Below, piece after piece: positions 52,394-63,811 of a DNA stretch of 64,000 nucleotides. A model generated the notes under the pieces. It was given only the letters and a program-made list of their open reading frames with translations. It made no database searches and was not told the DNA's origin. Each line of letters opens with the position of its first letter. Position 1 is the stretch's first letter. Source of the stretch: Irpex lacteus (taxonomy: Eukaryota; Basidiomycota; Agaricomycetes; Polyporales; Irpicaceae); assembly GCA_001986395.2 (NCBI GenBank), contig MQVO02000029.1, forward strand, positions 1 to 64,000, given 5' to 3'. Position numbers and translations under genes: made by a program.

Positions 52394-53912
52394 ATGGTCG
52401 CTGAACTGCCCGCTGAACTCTGGATACTCATATTCCGTTTCGCTTTCGATGACGACGCGGTATTAGGCACAGCCCTACCTTCGTCATGGGATACCTCGTC
52501 TTGGTCAAAGTCTCTGGACGGCAAGTGGATGCTTAGGTCTACGCAGGATAATATTGGAGCATGCATTCGAAGGAGAACTACTTCGCTGAAGGTGTTTCCT
52601 ATTACTGTTATAGCCAAATACACACACTCACCTCACTCAGGCCATTATCTCGACATGTCGATATTTGAGACAAATAGGGACCGACTTTCTCTACGAGAGT
52701 ATACTCATAGACATTCCCTCAAGAATACTACGTCTGTGCGCGGCCCTTGACGGTGACCGACATCTCAGTCGACAGACCAAACGAATACATCTTACACGGT
52801 ACTTCCAGCCGACAGGTGTATCAGCCGAAGAAATGGATATGGCTCTCATCTCGATTATTCAGCACTGCAGGAATCTACAAACATTCATATTCGAATGGCC
52901 GCTTCAACGGTCGTTTACACCCATTGCAGACACTTTGTGTCACTACACTCGGCGGACACTACACACCCTCCATATATCTATTCCATCTGTGGAGTTGGCC
53001 AAGCTCATTTGGACGCTCGACTCGCTACAGAAGCTGACTTTCCTGCACGTCGAAATTGGGGAAAGGCTCGGGGAGGAGAATCACCTCGGCTCGGCGAGCG
53101 ACATCAACCTGAGACTACCAAAGCTTCAACAATTGTCCTTGCGCGGGTTCTTTACAGACTTTGTCGAAGAAGCCATCGAGTGGGAGTTCCCTCGCCTCAG
53201 TAGTCTCACCCTCGACTTCGTCAACTTCCGCGACGAACTGCCCGATATTGAAGCCTTCCTCCAGAACCACGGCCCCCAGCTTACCTACCTTGACGTCAAT
53301 TGCATCCCACCTCTGAACCTCCCTGCAGTTCTGACTCTGTGCCCCTCCCTCACCTGCTTGTCTTTCAATCCCGACTGGCGCCTCCCACGAGACGAAACCC
53401 TCCCCTATGAAGCTAGTGAACTTGTCCGCCTGCCACACCGTGGTATAGTGACCATCGGCCTCCACCAGCTCCTCTACGCGTTCGGCGTAGGCTACGCCGC
53501 CCAATACAGCAAGGTAGACGCCATATCCACCCGGTACATTCGCGCCTCGAACGACAGTAACTTCGCCGCCCTCACCAAGCACAACTTCCCCAACCTCAAG
53601 ACCGTACGCCTACTCAGTCGCACGTTGTTGCGCGACTTAGAGATAGCGAACGGGCCGGACGAAGTGTGTTATGAGAGGTGGGAGAGGTGGTGGGCGCATT
53701 GTGCTGGACAGGGAATACGATTGGAGGATTGCACAGGCGCGGAGTTGGGATATCTACCTCCACAGGAGAATAGTACGGAGGCGGGGTCGGAGGCAGATGA
53801 CGAAGGCGAGGAAGAGGAGGATAGTGTGTTGGAAGCGTTGCAGTACGATCCTATTGGTGCGGTAAGGGCGTTGAGGAGGCGATTGCAGCAGGCTTCGGCT
53901 GCTCTGTCATGA
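52394..53912 (+). CDS. F-box-like, leucine-rich-repeat protein of unknown target
   Basis: Two exons, 52394-52591 and 52641-53912, encode 489 residues. The N terminus MVAELPAELWILIFRFAFDD is an F-box-like start (LPxELWxxIF) as in the many agaricomycete F-box proteins. It continues across the intron with AIISTCRYLRQIGTDFLYES, the second half of an F-box. The middle holds degenerate leucine-rich repeats: NLQTFIFEWPL, TLHTLHISIPSVELAKLIWT, SLQKLTFLHVEIGERLG, KLQQLSLRGFF, RLSSLTLDFVNF and QLTYLDVNCIPPL. The C terminus is acidic (EADDEGEEEEDS), then basic. By family analogy it would bind SKP1 and recruit a substrate to an SCF ubiquitin ligase, but no target can be inferred. This is a large fast-evolving family in mushrooms. 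Confidence 0.8.
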
Positions 53913-54046
53913 GGTGATGAGGTCAAGATACGTCACGAACGTTATGAATTTATGCATACATCGGAGTTTGGGCAATTGTAACATTACTAGAGCTACAAGT
54001 TGGACGAGGGATCGCAAGGGCTACAAACACATTTATGTACACTATA

Positions 54047-55606
54047 TCAAAAGTCATACAAGTCAGGTCGATCTGACGTGAACGCAACCTTCTTCCGCTG
54101 CTTCGGCTTCTTCACGAAAGAACTCGTCGTCGTGGCGGTTTCCTTTGTTTCTGTGACAACGGCATCGGTCACTGACGCGATTTCTACCTTCTTTGGTATT
54201 TCCTCCACTTGTACTTGAATCGTAGCTGCACCCGCGCCAGAACCTCCATGATCATGGGACGAGTGGTCATGTGCTGCTTCGTCCATGGCCATGGCAGTGG
54301 TGGAAGGCGTAGTACGTCGTTCGCCAACACCACCTTCGACGTCCAGATGCAAAGTCTCGAATATAAGCCGCTTGCGCATGCATTTGAACGCAAGGTTGTT
54401 CTCTCCTGATGATGTCAGCCCCCGGAGTGCCGAGAACTTGTCGCTGGGAGGCAGGAGCGTCGACGGTGCTGGAAGGGAGTGGATGTGAACGAAGCCGTGG
54501 TGTGTAGGGAAGAGGGCTGTGAGTGATGGGTTTGCTAAAGAGAATAGAAATGTCAACCACTGGACTATGAGAAGTAGCTGAATACAACACACCTGAAAAT
54601 GCGGTCAGGGAGATTGAAGCATCCGATAGCCATCCCAGCTTTTGCACCCAGCCTGGTCCTCCCCATCGCTCCACGCAAAGGTGCGGTGGGAGGGAAACTG
54701 AGGCGCATGCGTATGGGTGAGCCCTTAGAATATTTCGCAAAGCATAAAGAAAGTAGCAAACATCCTGATGGCATACCAATGAGAACAATTATGAAACAAA
54801 GAATACGGACTTACCTGAGGCTCGACATCACCCCATGTAGGAGATCCCAGTGAAGGAATACAGATCCGGATAGGCGTCGCAACGTCACCCTGTCCCTCCT
54901 TATACGCGTCAAGTGACTCTGATAATTGCTTGAGTACATTCCGGATAGTTGCCTTCGCAGAGTCTGCTATCGGTATGTCGAAGATCGTTAACTGCTTCGC
55001 CGACAAAGCAGCCTCGATCGTAGCCGTTGGTAGCCGTGACGTCAAGTCGAACACTCGACAAAAATCATCTGCAGATCTAAAATGATGCAAGGTAGGAATT
55101 AGCATCAATAACAGCCCCCGTGTAGAGCCAGAACTTACAACATACTGGGTGGATGAGGATACGGTTGTCTGGAACTGCTTCATTTGTTCGTAACGCCACG
55201 CGATCTTGATTTTTGCATCGTGCTGTTTTGCATTTTCATCTTCTTCGTCCTCTGCTGAAGTAGTCGCTGGGCCTTGCGAGGGACTAGTCGCAGTGCTAGC
55301 GTTACCCCCTGGAAGCCACATACATTCTTCCAAAAACTGTCTCGCCCGTTCGCTGACAACGTACACATTCTGGCCTGCTGCTAGTCCCTGCACTACAAAA
55401 TACTTCTGCACCAGCTCTCCGTACGCCGAGTGTACGTCTGGGGCAAGGACCAGCTGCGAGCATGATAAGGGCAGCCCGCCGCCGAGGATGTCATCGAGAG
55501 AGGGTATTCCGGTCGATGTGATGTATGTAGTGGTGGATCCTGGGAGAATTCGGGTGCCCGCTGGAGTAGGACTTTGTTTTGTCGACCGTCGCTTGAAGGA
55601 GGACAT
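54047..55606 (-). CDS. ELP4: Elongator complex subunit 4
   Basis: RecA-like subunit of the Elp4-Elp5-Elp6 ring of Elongator, required for tRNA wobble-uridine modification. The N terminus has a basic lead, then TYITSTGIPSLDDILGGGLP with the P-loop-like position replaced as in Elp4. LVLAPDVHSAYGELVQKYFV and GLAAGQNVYVVSERARQFLE are typical blocks. KIKIAWRYEQMKQFQTTVSS and SADDFCRVFDLTSRLPTAT follow, then IRICIPSLGSPTWGD and LYALRNILRAHPYACASVSL, and HHGFVHIHSLPAPSTLLPPS. The CMRKRLIFETLHLDVEGGVG block near the C-terminal end is diagnostic of the PAXNEB/Elp4 family. It ends in a KKPKQRKKVAF basic tail. About five exons. Divergent from IMP1 by 171 bp, convergent with the F-box gene by 134 bp. Confidence 0.93.
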
Positions 55607-55777
55607 GGTCGTAGTACGTCGAATATAAGACGATCGTCCGAGTCGAAACTCTGAAAGTGCAAGATCTACAACTCGAGGCGCTCATGATCAGACAACTCTA
55701 ATTCTGACCGTCACCACTGCGTGCTCTCTTCTTCTTGCTCTGCGAGTTCTCGAAACACAGCTGATGGGCCGACATTG

Positions 55778-56428
55778 ATGTTTGCATCTGGAGCACGAGG
55801 ATGGGCAGGTATTATAAACCAGAGATGGCGGAATGGGTTCAAGAAGGCAGGCTTCGGTATCCTGGTGGTACGTTTGGCCTCGGTCTAATCCACACGCCTC
55901 GCGTTGCTGACTACCCATAGTTCGTTAATGCAGTCTGTACGGCACACATCTGTGCGGAACATGTTGGATGGGTACACAGTGTCGAGGGGCCTTCTATGAT
56001 ACCTACCATGTATCCTGAAGGCGAGTGGATCCTCGAGAGCCGCCTGTCCTCTCCAAACAAGCTTCGTCGCGGTGACTTAGCAATATATATATCTCCCTTG
56101 GACCCTTCACGGACCGTTTGCAAACGTGTTTTGGGGCTGCCTGGAGATATAATATGTGTAGACCCAACGGGGAAGCAGGCACCGTCGACGGAGCACGTCG
56201 TCGTACCGAAGGGCCATTTGTGGATGAGTGGGGACAACGCTGAAATGTCGCGTGATTCGAGAGAATACGGCCCTGTGTCTATGGCTCTGGTAAAAGGCAG
56301 ACAGGTGGCAAGGGTAAGCTCATGGATTGTCTTTCCGTAACAGTGGACTCATGCAATCCAAACAGGTCTGGCCGCTGTCAAGGATTGAGGTGTTTCGGAG
56401 TAAATTCAAGTATATTGACGATGAATAG
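55778..56428 (+). CDS. IMP1: Mitochondrial inner membrane protease subunit 1
   Basis: Type-I signal-peptidase-like serine protease that removes intermembrane-space sorting signals from proteins such as cytochrome b2. Three exons, 55778-55867, 55921-56313 and 56366-56428, give 181 residues. A membrane-anchoring stretch is FGILVFVNAVCTAHICAEH. The catalytic Ser lies in VEGPSMIPTMYPEGEW, and the catalytic Lys in VCKRVLGLPGDIICVDPTGK. The conserved box VPKGHLWMSGDNAEMSRDSR follows, with EYGPVSMALVKGRQVARVW. The VDPTGK and KGHLW..GDN spacing favours Imp1 over Imp2. The start ATG at 55778 is chosen because it is the upstream in-frame Met just after the divergent ELP4 start. One possible substrate, the CYB2-like enzyme, is in this window, but that protein lacks an obvious presequence. 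Confidence 0.88.
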
Positions 56429-56507
56429 CTCTACCTATCGTACATTCGGATAATGAAATGCATACCCCGATCACCGCAAACAGATAATGTCTCCACGAAA
56501 CTTAATC

Positions 56508-57609
56508 CTACCGCACAAAGTTCATCGAGTAACCTCCTTGACCGTTGGGCGTAAATTGAAAGTTGTTTGTTGAGAGGCCAAAGTTTCCTGTTCAATAAGC
56601 AGTTCAGTATATTTTATCCATTATTAAATGGCCACCGTGGACGAACGCACCGAGGATACTATTCCCGATGCCCTTCAACTTGTCTAGCATCTCCGACGTC
56701 TCTTTCTTCTGTGCCGCCTCCGCGCGAGGTTTTACGGCAGCCAACTTGCGCCTAGCCTCGATGTATTGTGATGAGCCGGATGGCAGCAGGGTGAGGAGTT
56801 TTGTATAGTCTGCGAGACGAATGAAGGACGTTAGCTCTGGAGATCATGGCTTCTGTCCAGGAACGCTAGCGAACCTTCTTGTGCACTTGCCAAAGATGCC
56901 CATGTATCGAGAACTTCGTTTGAAGCTGCTCGTCTTTGTAGCGCCTTTACATAGTCTGGATCGTCTCGTAGGGCTATAGAATTGCATCAGCTTCTATTCA
57001 TGAGCTGACACTCGTACCTTCGTACCTTCTGTGCACGCTGCTACAACTTCACTGTGCTCATCCTTGATCGGATTCCTTTCAGCCAGCGTCGCATCTATCA
57101 ACAGGTAGACGACATACCAGCTTGACATGACATGCTGCAAGGTTGGCGTTGAGCACCGATCGCGCCTTTGCACATTCAGCCTGCAACGGCGTTACCTCCT
57201 CGGGCTCCGTCTCACTCACTCCCTCCTCCTTGTTAGACCCCTCAGTATCTGTACCTTCACCTTCTTTTCCGACATCATCGACCTCCTTCATGCTATTCCT
57301 GTCGTTTCCCTTCTTCTGTTTACGCTTAGGCAGTCGCCCCAAAGCAGACTGGTACGCAACAATTGCCTCATTCCACTTGCCCGCACGAAAGTGGTCATTT
57401 CCTTCTTGCTTTAGTTCTTCTGCATCTTCTAAGAGTTTCTTGAGATGAATTTAGGATGCTTGGAAGACGACTGTGAGGAGAGGAAGTACCTTGATTTGGG
57501 CCTCAGAGAGTGGTAGTACATCCGTGTCCAGGGGAGTGTTCGAGGAGGTTGAGGTGGTCGGCTTGGAGGGTGTGATGATTGTCTCTTGTTGCTCTGTTTG
57601 CGTGGACAT
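56508..57609 (-). CDS. TTC1-like tetratricopeptide repeat protein
   Basis: Small TPR protein of the TTC1 type, likely an Hsp70/Hsp90-associated adaptor. The N terminus is Thr/Ser/Gln-rich (MSTQTEQQETIITPSKPTTS). TPR blocks are EAEELKQEGNDHFRAGKWNE, AIVAYQSALGRLPKRKQKKG, AECAKARSVLNANLAACHVK, then DEHSEVVAACTEALRDDPDY, VKALQRRAASNEVLDTWASL and AQEDYTKLLTLLPSG. The C-terminal signature KGIGNSILGNFGLSTNNFQF then NGQGGYSMNF is characteristic of TTC1 and is formed across the last intron. An acidic insertion (GEGTDTEGSNKEEGVSETEP) sits within the first repeat pair. Five or so exons fit. The stop at 56508-56510 is only 79 bp from that of IMP1, which converges on it. Confidence 0.87.
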
Positions 57610-58313
57610 GTCCAAGACCTTCAATGTGGTAGATCGCGACAGCTATGTTTTACACTGGTGGCGATTCAAGTGAACGTTTAGATTGGCTGTGACGCCACAA
57701 AGGAGATCATGATGGATCGGTTCGCTAATGCCATCAATAGATCTGTTTATGTATAATCCGTTTCATCGGGAATCCGCCAGCAGTACTTTCGCATTTAGCA
57801 CTTATTCTGACTCTAGGTGCCAGTGAATCTAACCACCATATCCTCAATTGAACAGCCGTATCCTACCAAGATATCGACTATCCAGCACGAAGATCAGACA
57901 CGTCGTGTACTTAGCTTTGAGATGCATGTAAGCATCTGGCACCCGGCGGCCGTGGCTGGTATGTAGTAAGTCTGGTACCCGCTGAACTACTTACACTGGC
58001 ATATTTCAAGTCCTCACTATAATCATTAGACTAATCAGTGACCTGCCGAGTAAGCCACGTACGTCCTTGCCGATACTACAACCACACTCACACTGGTCCA
58101 TTGTGACTCGAAAGTTCTTTCGGGTTCGCTCCGGGCACTCTGAGGCTACAGCAAGAGCTCACAGCGGCGAGCATGACCGAGGACTGGGATCGAATGTAGA
58201 CCACTGCTTGCTCGCCGGTACCGATAGTGGACATATAAAAGCCGTCTACGTAGCGTAGGTGTCGACATCGCACACTCCAACCTTTTCTCCCGCATACATA
58301 TACTCACTCAGCC
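57610..58313. other. Divergent promoter region, TPR gene and SDR gene 1
   Basis: About 704 bp separate the divergent starts. The SDR-proximal end contains a TATA box at 58234. No gene is visible within the stretch; a 63-codon plus-strand frame at 58067-58258 overlaps the promoter and shows no resemblance to a protein. Confidence 0.4.
58234..58240 (+). promoter_or_regulatory. TATA box of SDR gene 1
   Basis: TATAAAA lies 74 bp before the ATG at 58314. The tandem paralogue has an equivalent element at 60285, suggesting the promoter was duplicated with the gene. Confidence 0.65.
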
Positions 58314-59397
58314 ATGCCAGGTATCAAAGACGCGAAAACTATACTCATTATCGGCGCGACCGCGGGCATAGGTCGCTCACTCGCCTATGCCATCCACGAC
58401 CTTCCCACAAAACCGACTGTCATTGTCGCCGGGAGACGTCAGGAGCGGATTGACGAGATCACTAAGACAAGTGAACGCTTCGGCGGCATCACTGTCGACC
58501 TGCTGAGTGGCAGGGAATCGCTGAAGAAGTTTGCGCACGACGTCGTCGCGAAGTGGCCAGAGGTATGTGTATCCTTACTTACTACGACAGCGAGGAAGAT
58601 TCTGACATCGAGTATGTGATCTAGCTGGACGCAGTGATATTCTCGTCTGGCGTGCAACATGTTTATAACTTCAGTGATCCGTCGAAGATTAACCTTGACC
58701 GTGAGCATCTTCTCGCTTATCTCGTAGTGCAGCTTTTGATACCCTTCTCATATAGTTCTCGATGCTGAAATAAACACGAACTACATCTCCATGTATACCT
58801 TGATTACATATTTCTTGCCTCACTTCCTCGCACGCAGTGTTAGTATTCGTCTGTTTTTTAAACGTGATAAGGTCCTTCACTAACAGCTTGCTCATTTTAG
58901 GAGAAGGGACAACACTCATTCCTTATCCCTATCACGTCGACTCTTGCCACCCTCCCGGCAGCTTTCATTCCGGGATACTGCGCATCAAAGGCTGCGGTAC
59001 ACTCGCTGGTCCTTTCCCTGGATAATAACCTCAAGAAAACCAACGTGCATGTGATGGAGCTCGTGCCTCCGTAAGTCCAATTTCGTAGATACTCTGACCA
59101 GCCGCCGAACGAAGGATGTTCTTTACAGGTTGACTGAGTCCGAGCTACACGACCGTACGTCTGTTTCTTGCTCCGATGCAGCTGCAGTTACTAATTTCCT
59201 TTTGATTTCTCATAGATCAAGGAACTCGTGACCGGCTCAGCAAGATATGGATGCCTCTCGACAAGTTCACCGAAGAGGCTCTCGCTGGCTTAGTAGAAGG
59301 TGGCTTGCAGATCCCTGTCGGCAACGCTAAACCAGCATGGACGAAATACGAGACTGGCAAGGCCGAGGCGATGGTGGACCCTAACAGGTTGAATTAG
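58314..59397 (+). CDS. Short-chain dehydrogenase/reductase, tandem copy 1
   Basis: Classical-type SDR with a Rossmann fold. MPGIKDAKTILIIGATAGIG carries the cofactor-binding Gly-rich motif (GATAGIG), followed by VIVAGRRQERIDEITKTSER. The AGRR segment after strand 2 carries basic residues, favouring NADP(H). LDAVIFSSGVQHVYNFSDPS corresponds to the NNAG-type region, here SSGVQ. The catalytic Ser lies in ITSTLATLPAAFIPGY and the Tyr/Lys pair in YCASKAAVHSLVLSLD. The C-terminal part HVMELVPP, LTESELHD then LSKIWMPLDKFTEEALAGL and LQIPVGNAKPAW is shared with the neighbour. Five or six exons, with introns at the same positions as in the paralogue. It resembles yeast DltE-like fungal reductases. The substrate is unknown. 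Confidence 0.88.
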
Positions 59398-60348
59398 GAG
59401 TACGTCTGTTAAATTATACCAGAGTAGGATCGTAAATGCATTCCTGGCGGGATTACCGGGAGGTAGCTGAGAAGGCCTCCCTCTTCGTGTTGATTTGACT
59501 TGAGCGAGCTTGGTCAGAAGATGCGGTTGGGTCTTCTTGGTCCCAGAAGTATATGTCAACTTAAAGACCTACTTGCGATCTCTACGCGAATAAGTGGGCG
59601 CATGTGGACTGGCTAGTAGTATAGGCTACACAGGGTGAGTACATCATACACCAGAAATGTTAGTGCTTCACTGACGTATAGCCATAGAACTCCGGATGAT
59701 TCTCTCCATTGCTTGCACTACGACTATAGGACGGATCACACTCATGTTTGTTTCCTGTCTTGTTCCCTCGTGCGTTGTATTATAAAGCTTACTCTGATAA
59801 ACCGATGTCGGAAGTTGTCAGTAGGCTGACGAGATCAGACGTACACCACAACTGTATACGACCGTATGTGTTATCTCGCTTTTTCTGATGGCGTAAATAT
59901 CTTACTCTTCTTTGGATCTACTGTAGTACAGAGTCTACGTACACGCGACTGGCTCGGTGACAACTGGCCGTGTCTAGAGTTTAGACAGGTTCAATAGAGC
60001 ATGCCTCGCAGGTCCAAAACTAGGCAGCCTGTTGGGCACGTTAAGCTAGTGTTTTGTGAAGGCAGAGGTGATAGCAGATTGAGCTCAATGTCACATGCTC
60101 TCCAATGCACAAGGGACCATGTCTACAAACAATCATAGCATTCGCCGGCTCGAGGGCTGTGCCGAAACGACGCGTACTACAACAGGATTGCAGAATCCGG
60201 AGATATACATGCGTCGATCAAAAGCGATAACCAGTCCGCCATACGTCATTAGGTGCGAAAGCTCCCGGACATGCATATGCTGGTTATATAAAGGCGCATT
60301 GTCACGACGGTAACGGGCATTGAAACACTCCTGCTAACCGTTTTCACA
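59398..60348. other. Spacer between the tandem SDR genes
   Basis: About 950 bp hold the 3' UTR of copy 1 and the promoter of copy 2. I looked for a decayed third SDR copy and found no GATAGIG-like or YCASK-like remnant. It contains a TATA box at its end. Confidence 0.4.
60285..60292 (+). promoter_or_regulatory. TATA box of SDR gene 2
   Basis: TATATAAA lies 64 bp before the ATG at 60349, matching the arrangement upstream of SDR gene 1. Confidence 0.65.
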
Positions 60349-61430
60349 ATGCCCGGAATCGCAGACGCAAAATGTGTCCTCGTCATCGGCGCGACAGCAG
60401 GCATCGGACGAGCTCTTGCCCTCGCCATCCGTGACTTGCCCAGCAGACCAGTCGTCATCGTCGGAGGACGACGACAAGAGCGGATTGACGAACTAAGCAA
60501 GAACGGTGAGAGGATCGAAGGTGTCCAGATAGATGTAACGTGGGGTAGGGACAAGTTGAAGGCATTCGTGGAGATTACAGTGGCCAAATATCCAGATGTA
60601 TGTGTTATGTTAATCGGGGGACATGAGCGGACGTTTGTTGATTTCATTGGGTAGCTGGATGCTGTTATATTTGCGTCGGGTATTCAGCACATACATAACT
60701 TCGGAAAACCTGAGGACGTCGATCTTGATCGTAAGTGCTAACCTTGATTTAACCCTCCAGTGATCGCGTGCTAACCTTCGTTCCCATATAGTCATAGAAT
60801 CAGAGTTCACAACAAACTATCTTTCTATCGTGACTTTGATCAAGTTTTTCCTACCTCATTTCCTCAGCCTTAGTGTAAATGCATGCATTTATCCGTTTCA
60901 AACAATGTCTGACCCAGTACATTGTCAGGCTAAAGGAAGACCGTCATTCCTAGTACCTGTCTCTTCAAACCTTGCTCTGATCCCCGCATCGCATGTCCTC
61001 AACTACTGTGCCACCAAGGCAGCGTTGCATTCATTGTCTATATCCCTTGACAGGCAGTTGAAGGATACGAAGGTGCAGGTCATGGAGATTCTTCCCCCGT
61101 AAGTTCGGGCTCACAAGCCGACTCTATCATCCTCCCTTGCACATTTTCACATACACACTTGCAGACTCACCGAATCCGAATTGCACGACCGTGAGTTCAC
61201 AGTTCATTAGATAGCTGTAACGTCTACTTATTCGTATGCGCACCACAGACCAAGGCACTCGAGAGACACTTAGCAAGTTTTGGCTCCCATTGGACAAGTT
61301 CACGGAGGAAGCAATGGCAGGACTCATTCGTGGAGACTTGCAGATTCCTGTGGGAGTTGCCAAGGATACATGGGAACGCTTCGAGAAGGGGAAGAGTGAA
61401 GACCTGATCTCTCCCGTTAAGAAGACATAA
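60349..61430 (+). CDS. Short-chain dehydrogenase/reductase, tandem copy 2
   Basis: Close paralogue of the preceding SDR. MPGIADAKCVLVIGATAGIG holds the Gly-rich cofactor motif, followed by VIVGGRRQERIDELSKNGER. LDAVIFASGIQHIHNFGKPE, LIKFFLPHFLSLS, the catalytic Ser stretch VPVSSNLALIPA, and YCATKAALHSLSISLDRQLK with Tyr and Lys are all present. VQVMEILPP and LTESELHD are then joined to LSKFWLPLDKFTEEAMAGL and LQIPVGVAKDTW. Exon borders match those of copy 1, including the splice after HFLSLS/HFLARS. Catalytic residues are intact in both copies, so neither looks dead. The C-terminal end VKKT differs from copy 1 (NRLN). Start at 60349; stop TAA at 61428-61430. Confidence 0.88.
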
Positions 61431-61717
61431 GGTCAGTAGGTATCGGGCTTAGATACTGGAGTCTAGCATAGTATAAAGATTCATATGTAGTAACATGCGA
61501 TACGGATGCATAGTAAGCAGCGACAGCGACGAAAGCAAAAACAGAAAGACAGTGAATAAGAGCAAATGAGAAGGATCAGGATAAGGTACTACGATTACTG
61601 GTAAAACTTGAAGAGATTATGACCGCTGACATTGGTTTATATACCATCTACCCGAGTAAGTTAAATAAAACGACAAGGGTTGAAAGAGCTTTTCCTCCTG
61701 AGCAACTAATTGACTGG

Positions 61718-63811
61718 CTACTGGAGACGAGGACGAGTAGGCGAGGGGCTCTCAGTCCCATCAGGGAGCTGCTTCGGCGTACGCTTCCGTTTCGCGGACA
61801 ATGACGCTCGCTCAGATGGCCTACACGCGAGGATGTCGTTGAAGAACTGCTCGTTGTAACCGATACACTGCAACGTGATGCAGGGAACACGACGAGTGCC
61901 GTTATCATATTCTTCGCGGATTTGTGCAGTTCGCTGGCGGTACTCGCCGGGGGTGTTCTTGACCAAGTTGTCATACCCCTTGCCGAGTTGCTTTGCGAGC
62001 GTAGTGTCTGAGTAGCTGCCTCTGCCGTCTTTAAACTGAGGGAAGAACGGGCTCAGAGATTGTATGCGCGGTTGACACTGATCGGCTACCTACCGACTCA
62101 TCGAATTGCGCCCATTCTTCCTGGGACAAGTCGTTACCCGCATGGCGCTGAATGACATACAGCCCATAATACCTCCAGCAGCTTGGTCCTTCCTGAATGA
62201 ACAACGCTCTCTCGGTTGGCTCGAAGAACTTCATGTTATCCTTAGCTGGTCCTTCAAGCCCAAGGAACATATAGCCGTGTTGCCCAGGGAGGGCCGGCAG
62301 CCACGGGTTAGTCTGACGTTGCGGGTATATACAGCCCGTCAAGCCATGGGCTGCAGCTACCTTGCGAGGAGTACCAAACCTAGAAGGCCATCAGGCATGA
62401 GACACAATAGTAGCATGATAACCTCCGAAAGATACGTACTTTCCGTCTACACCCTGAAGTCCTCCGCCCAATTGGGCAGTGAGCTCGGCGCGCGAGAATG
62501 TGACTTCGCCTGTCGCGAAGTCGGGCACAGTTATAACTGCGAACGCTTCAAGGGTATGGCGGCGCTGCTGGGGAATGCGGTGGTAGGGAGGCTCTGGAGC
62601 GGGCGCGGCATTCGCTTGCTGGGACGTAGAAGGTCCAGCTTGCGGCTGCCCGTTGGAGGTCGATCCATGCGCATTCGCGTTTAGAGGCGAACGACTACCT
62701 TCGGGTGTGAGGGCTAGTCGTTTTTCCATCTCACTGCTTTTCTTGTGGAGAGTAGTCAACTACATAACGTTAAGTGAACATTAGCTCGCCTAGGACGCGA
62801 CATACATACCTGACTCTGCAAAGCCGCACAGTCTGCGGCGAGCTTTAATTCGCGATCCTTGAGCGAATTGAGCTGATGGAATTTAGAGACTATTCAGCCG
62901 TCGCGAGTGCATGTGGTCAGACAAGGAAACTGACATCTTTTTCTAAGCTCGCCACTTGCTGAGTCTTGTTCCTCGCTTGACCCTCCAGATTGACCAGTGA
63001 TTGTGATAGATCAGTATTCTGTTTTTCGAGGGCCTGTACGCGTTGGCTAGCGGCCGAAAGCTGACATTTGCGTGTTACTACAAAAACGCACATCTCACTA
63101 AAGACCGCGAACATACCTGTACATTTGTTGACTCGAGCGTAGTTTGTGCCTGGTCTCTCTCTGTCATTGTCTCTAGGAGTCTACGAGCATCAGACTGGTG
63201 CTGAGTTTCGTATTCACTAAGACGTGCGTCGGCCTCCTTCAACTAGATCATTCTAACGAGTAAACAGGTGGACTGCTGGAACAGGGAACAGACCAGCAAA
63301 CCTTTTTCTCGAGCTCTTCTATCCGAGCCTTAGTCTGGGTGTTCTCTTCATACTGAAAGTTCAATTTCTCGATCATTGCCTCATATTTCTTGCATTGCAC
63401 CTCCTTTGCCTCTAGCTATAATTAAGAAGGCCCCTAGTGAGGATTGTTATGTTGAATAGTCGAAAAAGACTTAAGAATACCTGTCTTTGTGCCATCTCCA
63501 GGCTTGCATGCAACTCTGATGCCTCGTTTCTTATACACCGCTCAGCACGCGCTGTCGCATTCAACTGTGCTTCGAGCTCGAGAAGTTTGTCCTGCACCCT
63601 CTTTTTCTCGAGCTGTTCTTGTGCCGCGAGCCCCCGACTCTCTGCAAGCTTTACAATAACTCAGATACTCTGTATCCATTTCAATTTGGATAATAAGACG
63701 CACCTCGCGCTGAACGCTGTCAAGTGTTTTGTGAAATTGTTTAATCTCGTCCTCTCGCTCGACGATAGTCCGGAAGAGCCAGGACAGATACTCTCGTTCG
63801 GGGAGAGTCAT
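61718..63811 (-). CDS. Coiled-coil protein with a conserved C-terminal domain of unknown function
   Basis: Start ATG at 63809-63811. The N-terminal half is continuous coiled coil split over short exons: REYLSWLFRTIVEREDEIKQ, KLLELEAQLNATARAERCIR, VQCKKYEAMIEKLNFQYEEN, RVQALEKQNTDLSQSLVNLE and LNSLKDRELKLAADCAALQS. A Pro/Ala/Gln linker follows. The C-terminal domain (about residues 350-560) contains FATGEVTFSRAELTAQLGGG, FGTPRKVAAAHGLTGCIYPQ, NPWLPALPGQHGYMFLGLEG, CWRYYGLYVIQRHAGNDLSQ and RRVPCITLQCIGYNEQFFND, a Trp/Tyr-rich ordered module. It ends with a basic KRKRTPKQLP tail. I believe this module is a basidiomycete domain of unknown function (possibly DUF6697), not verified. A nuclear or scaffold role is conjecture. 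Confidence 0.78.

Noticed and set aside
58314..61430. Secondary-metabolite gene cluster around the SDR pair
   Set aside because: No polyketide synthase, peptide synthetase, terpene synthase, P450 or transporter nearby; neighbours are a TPR adaptor and a coiled-coil protein.
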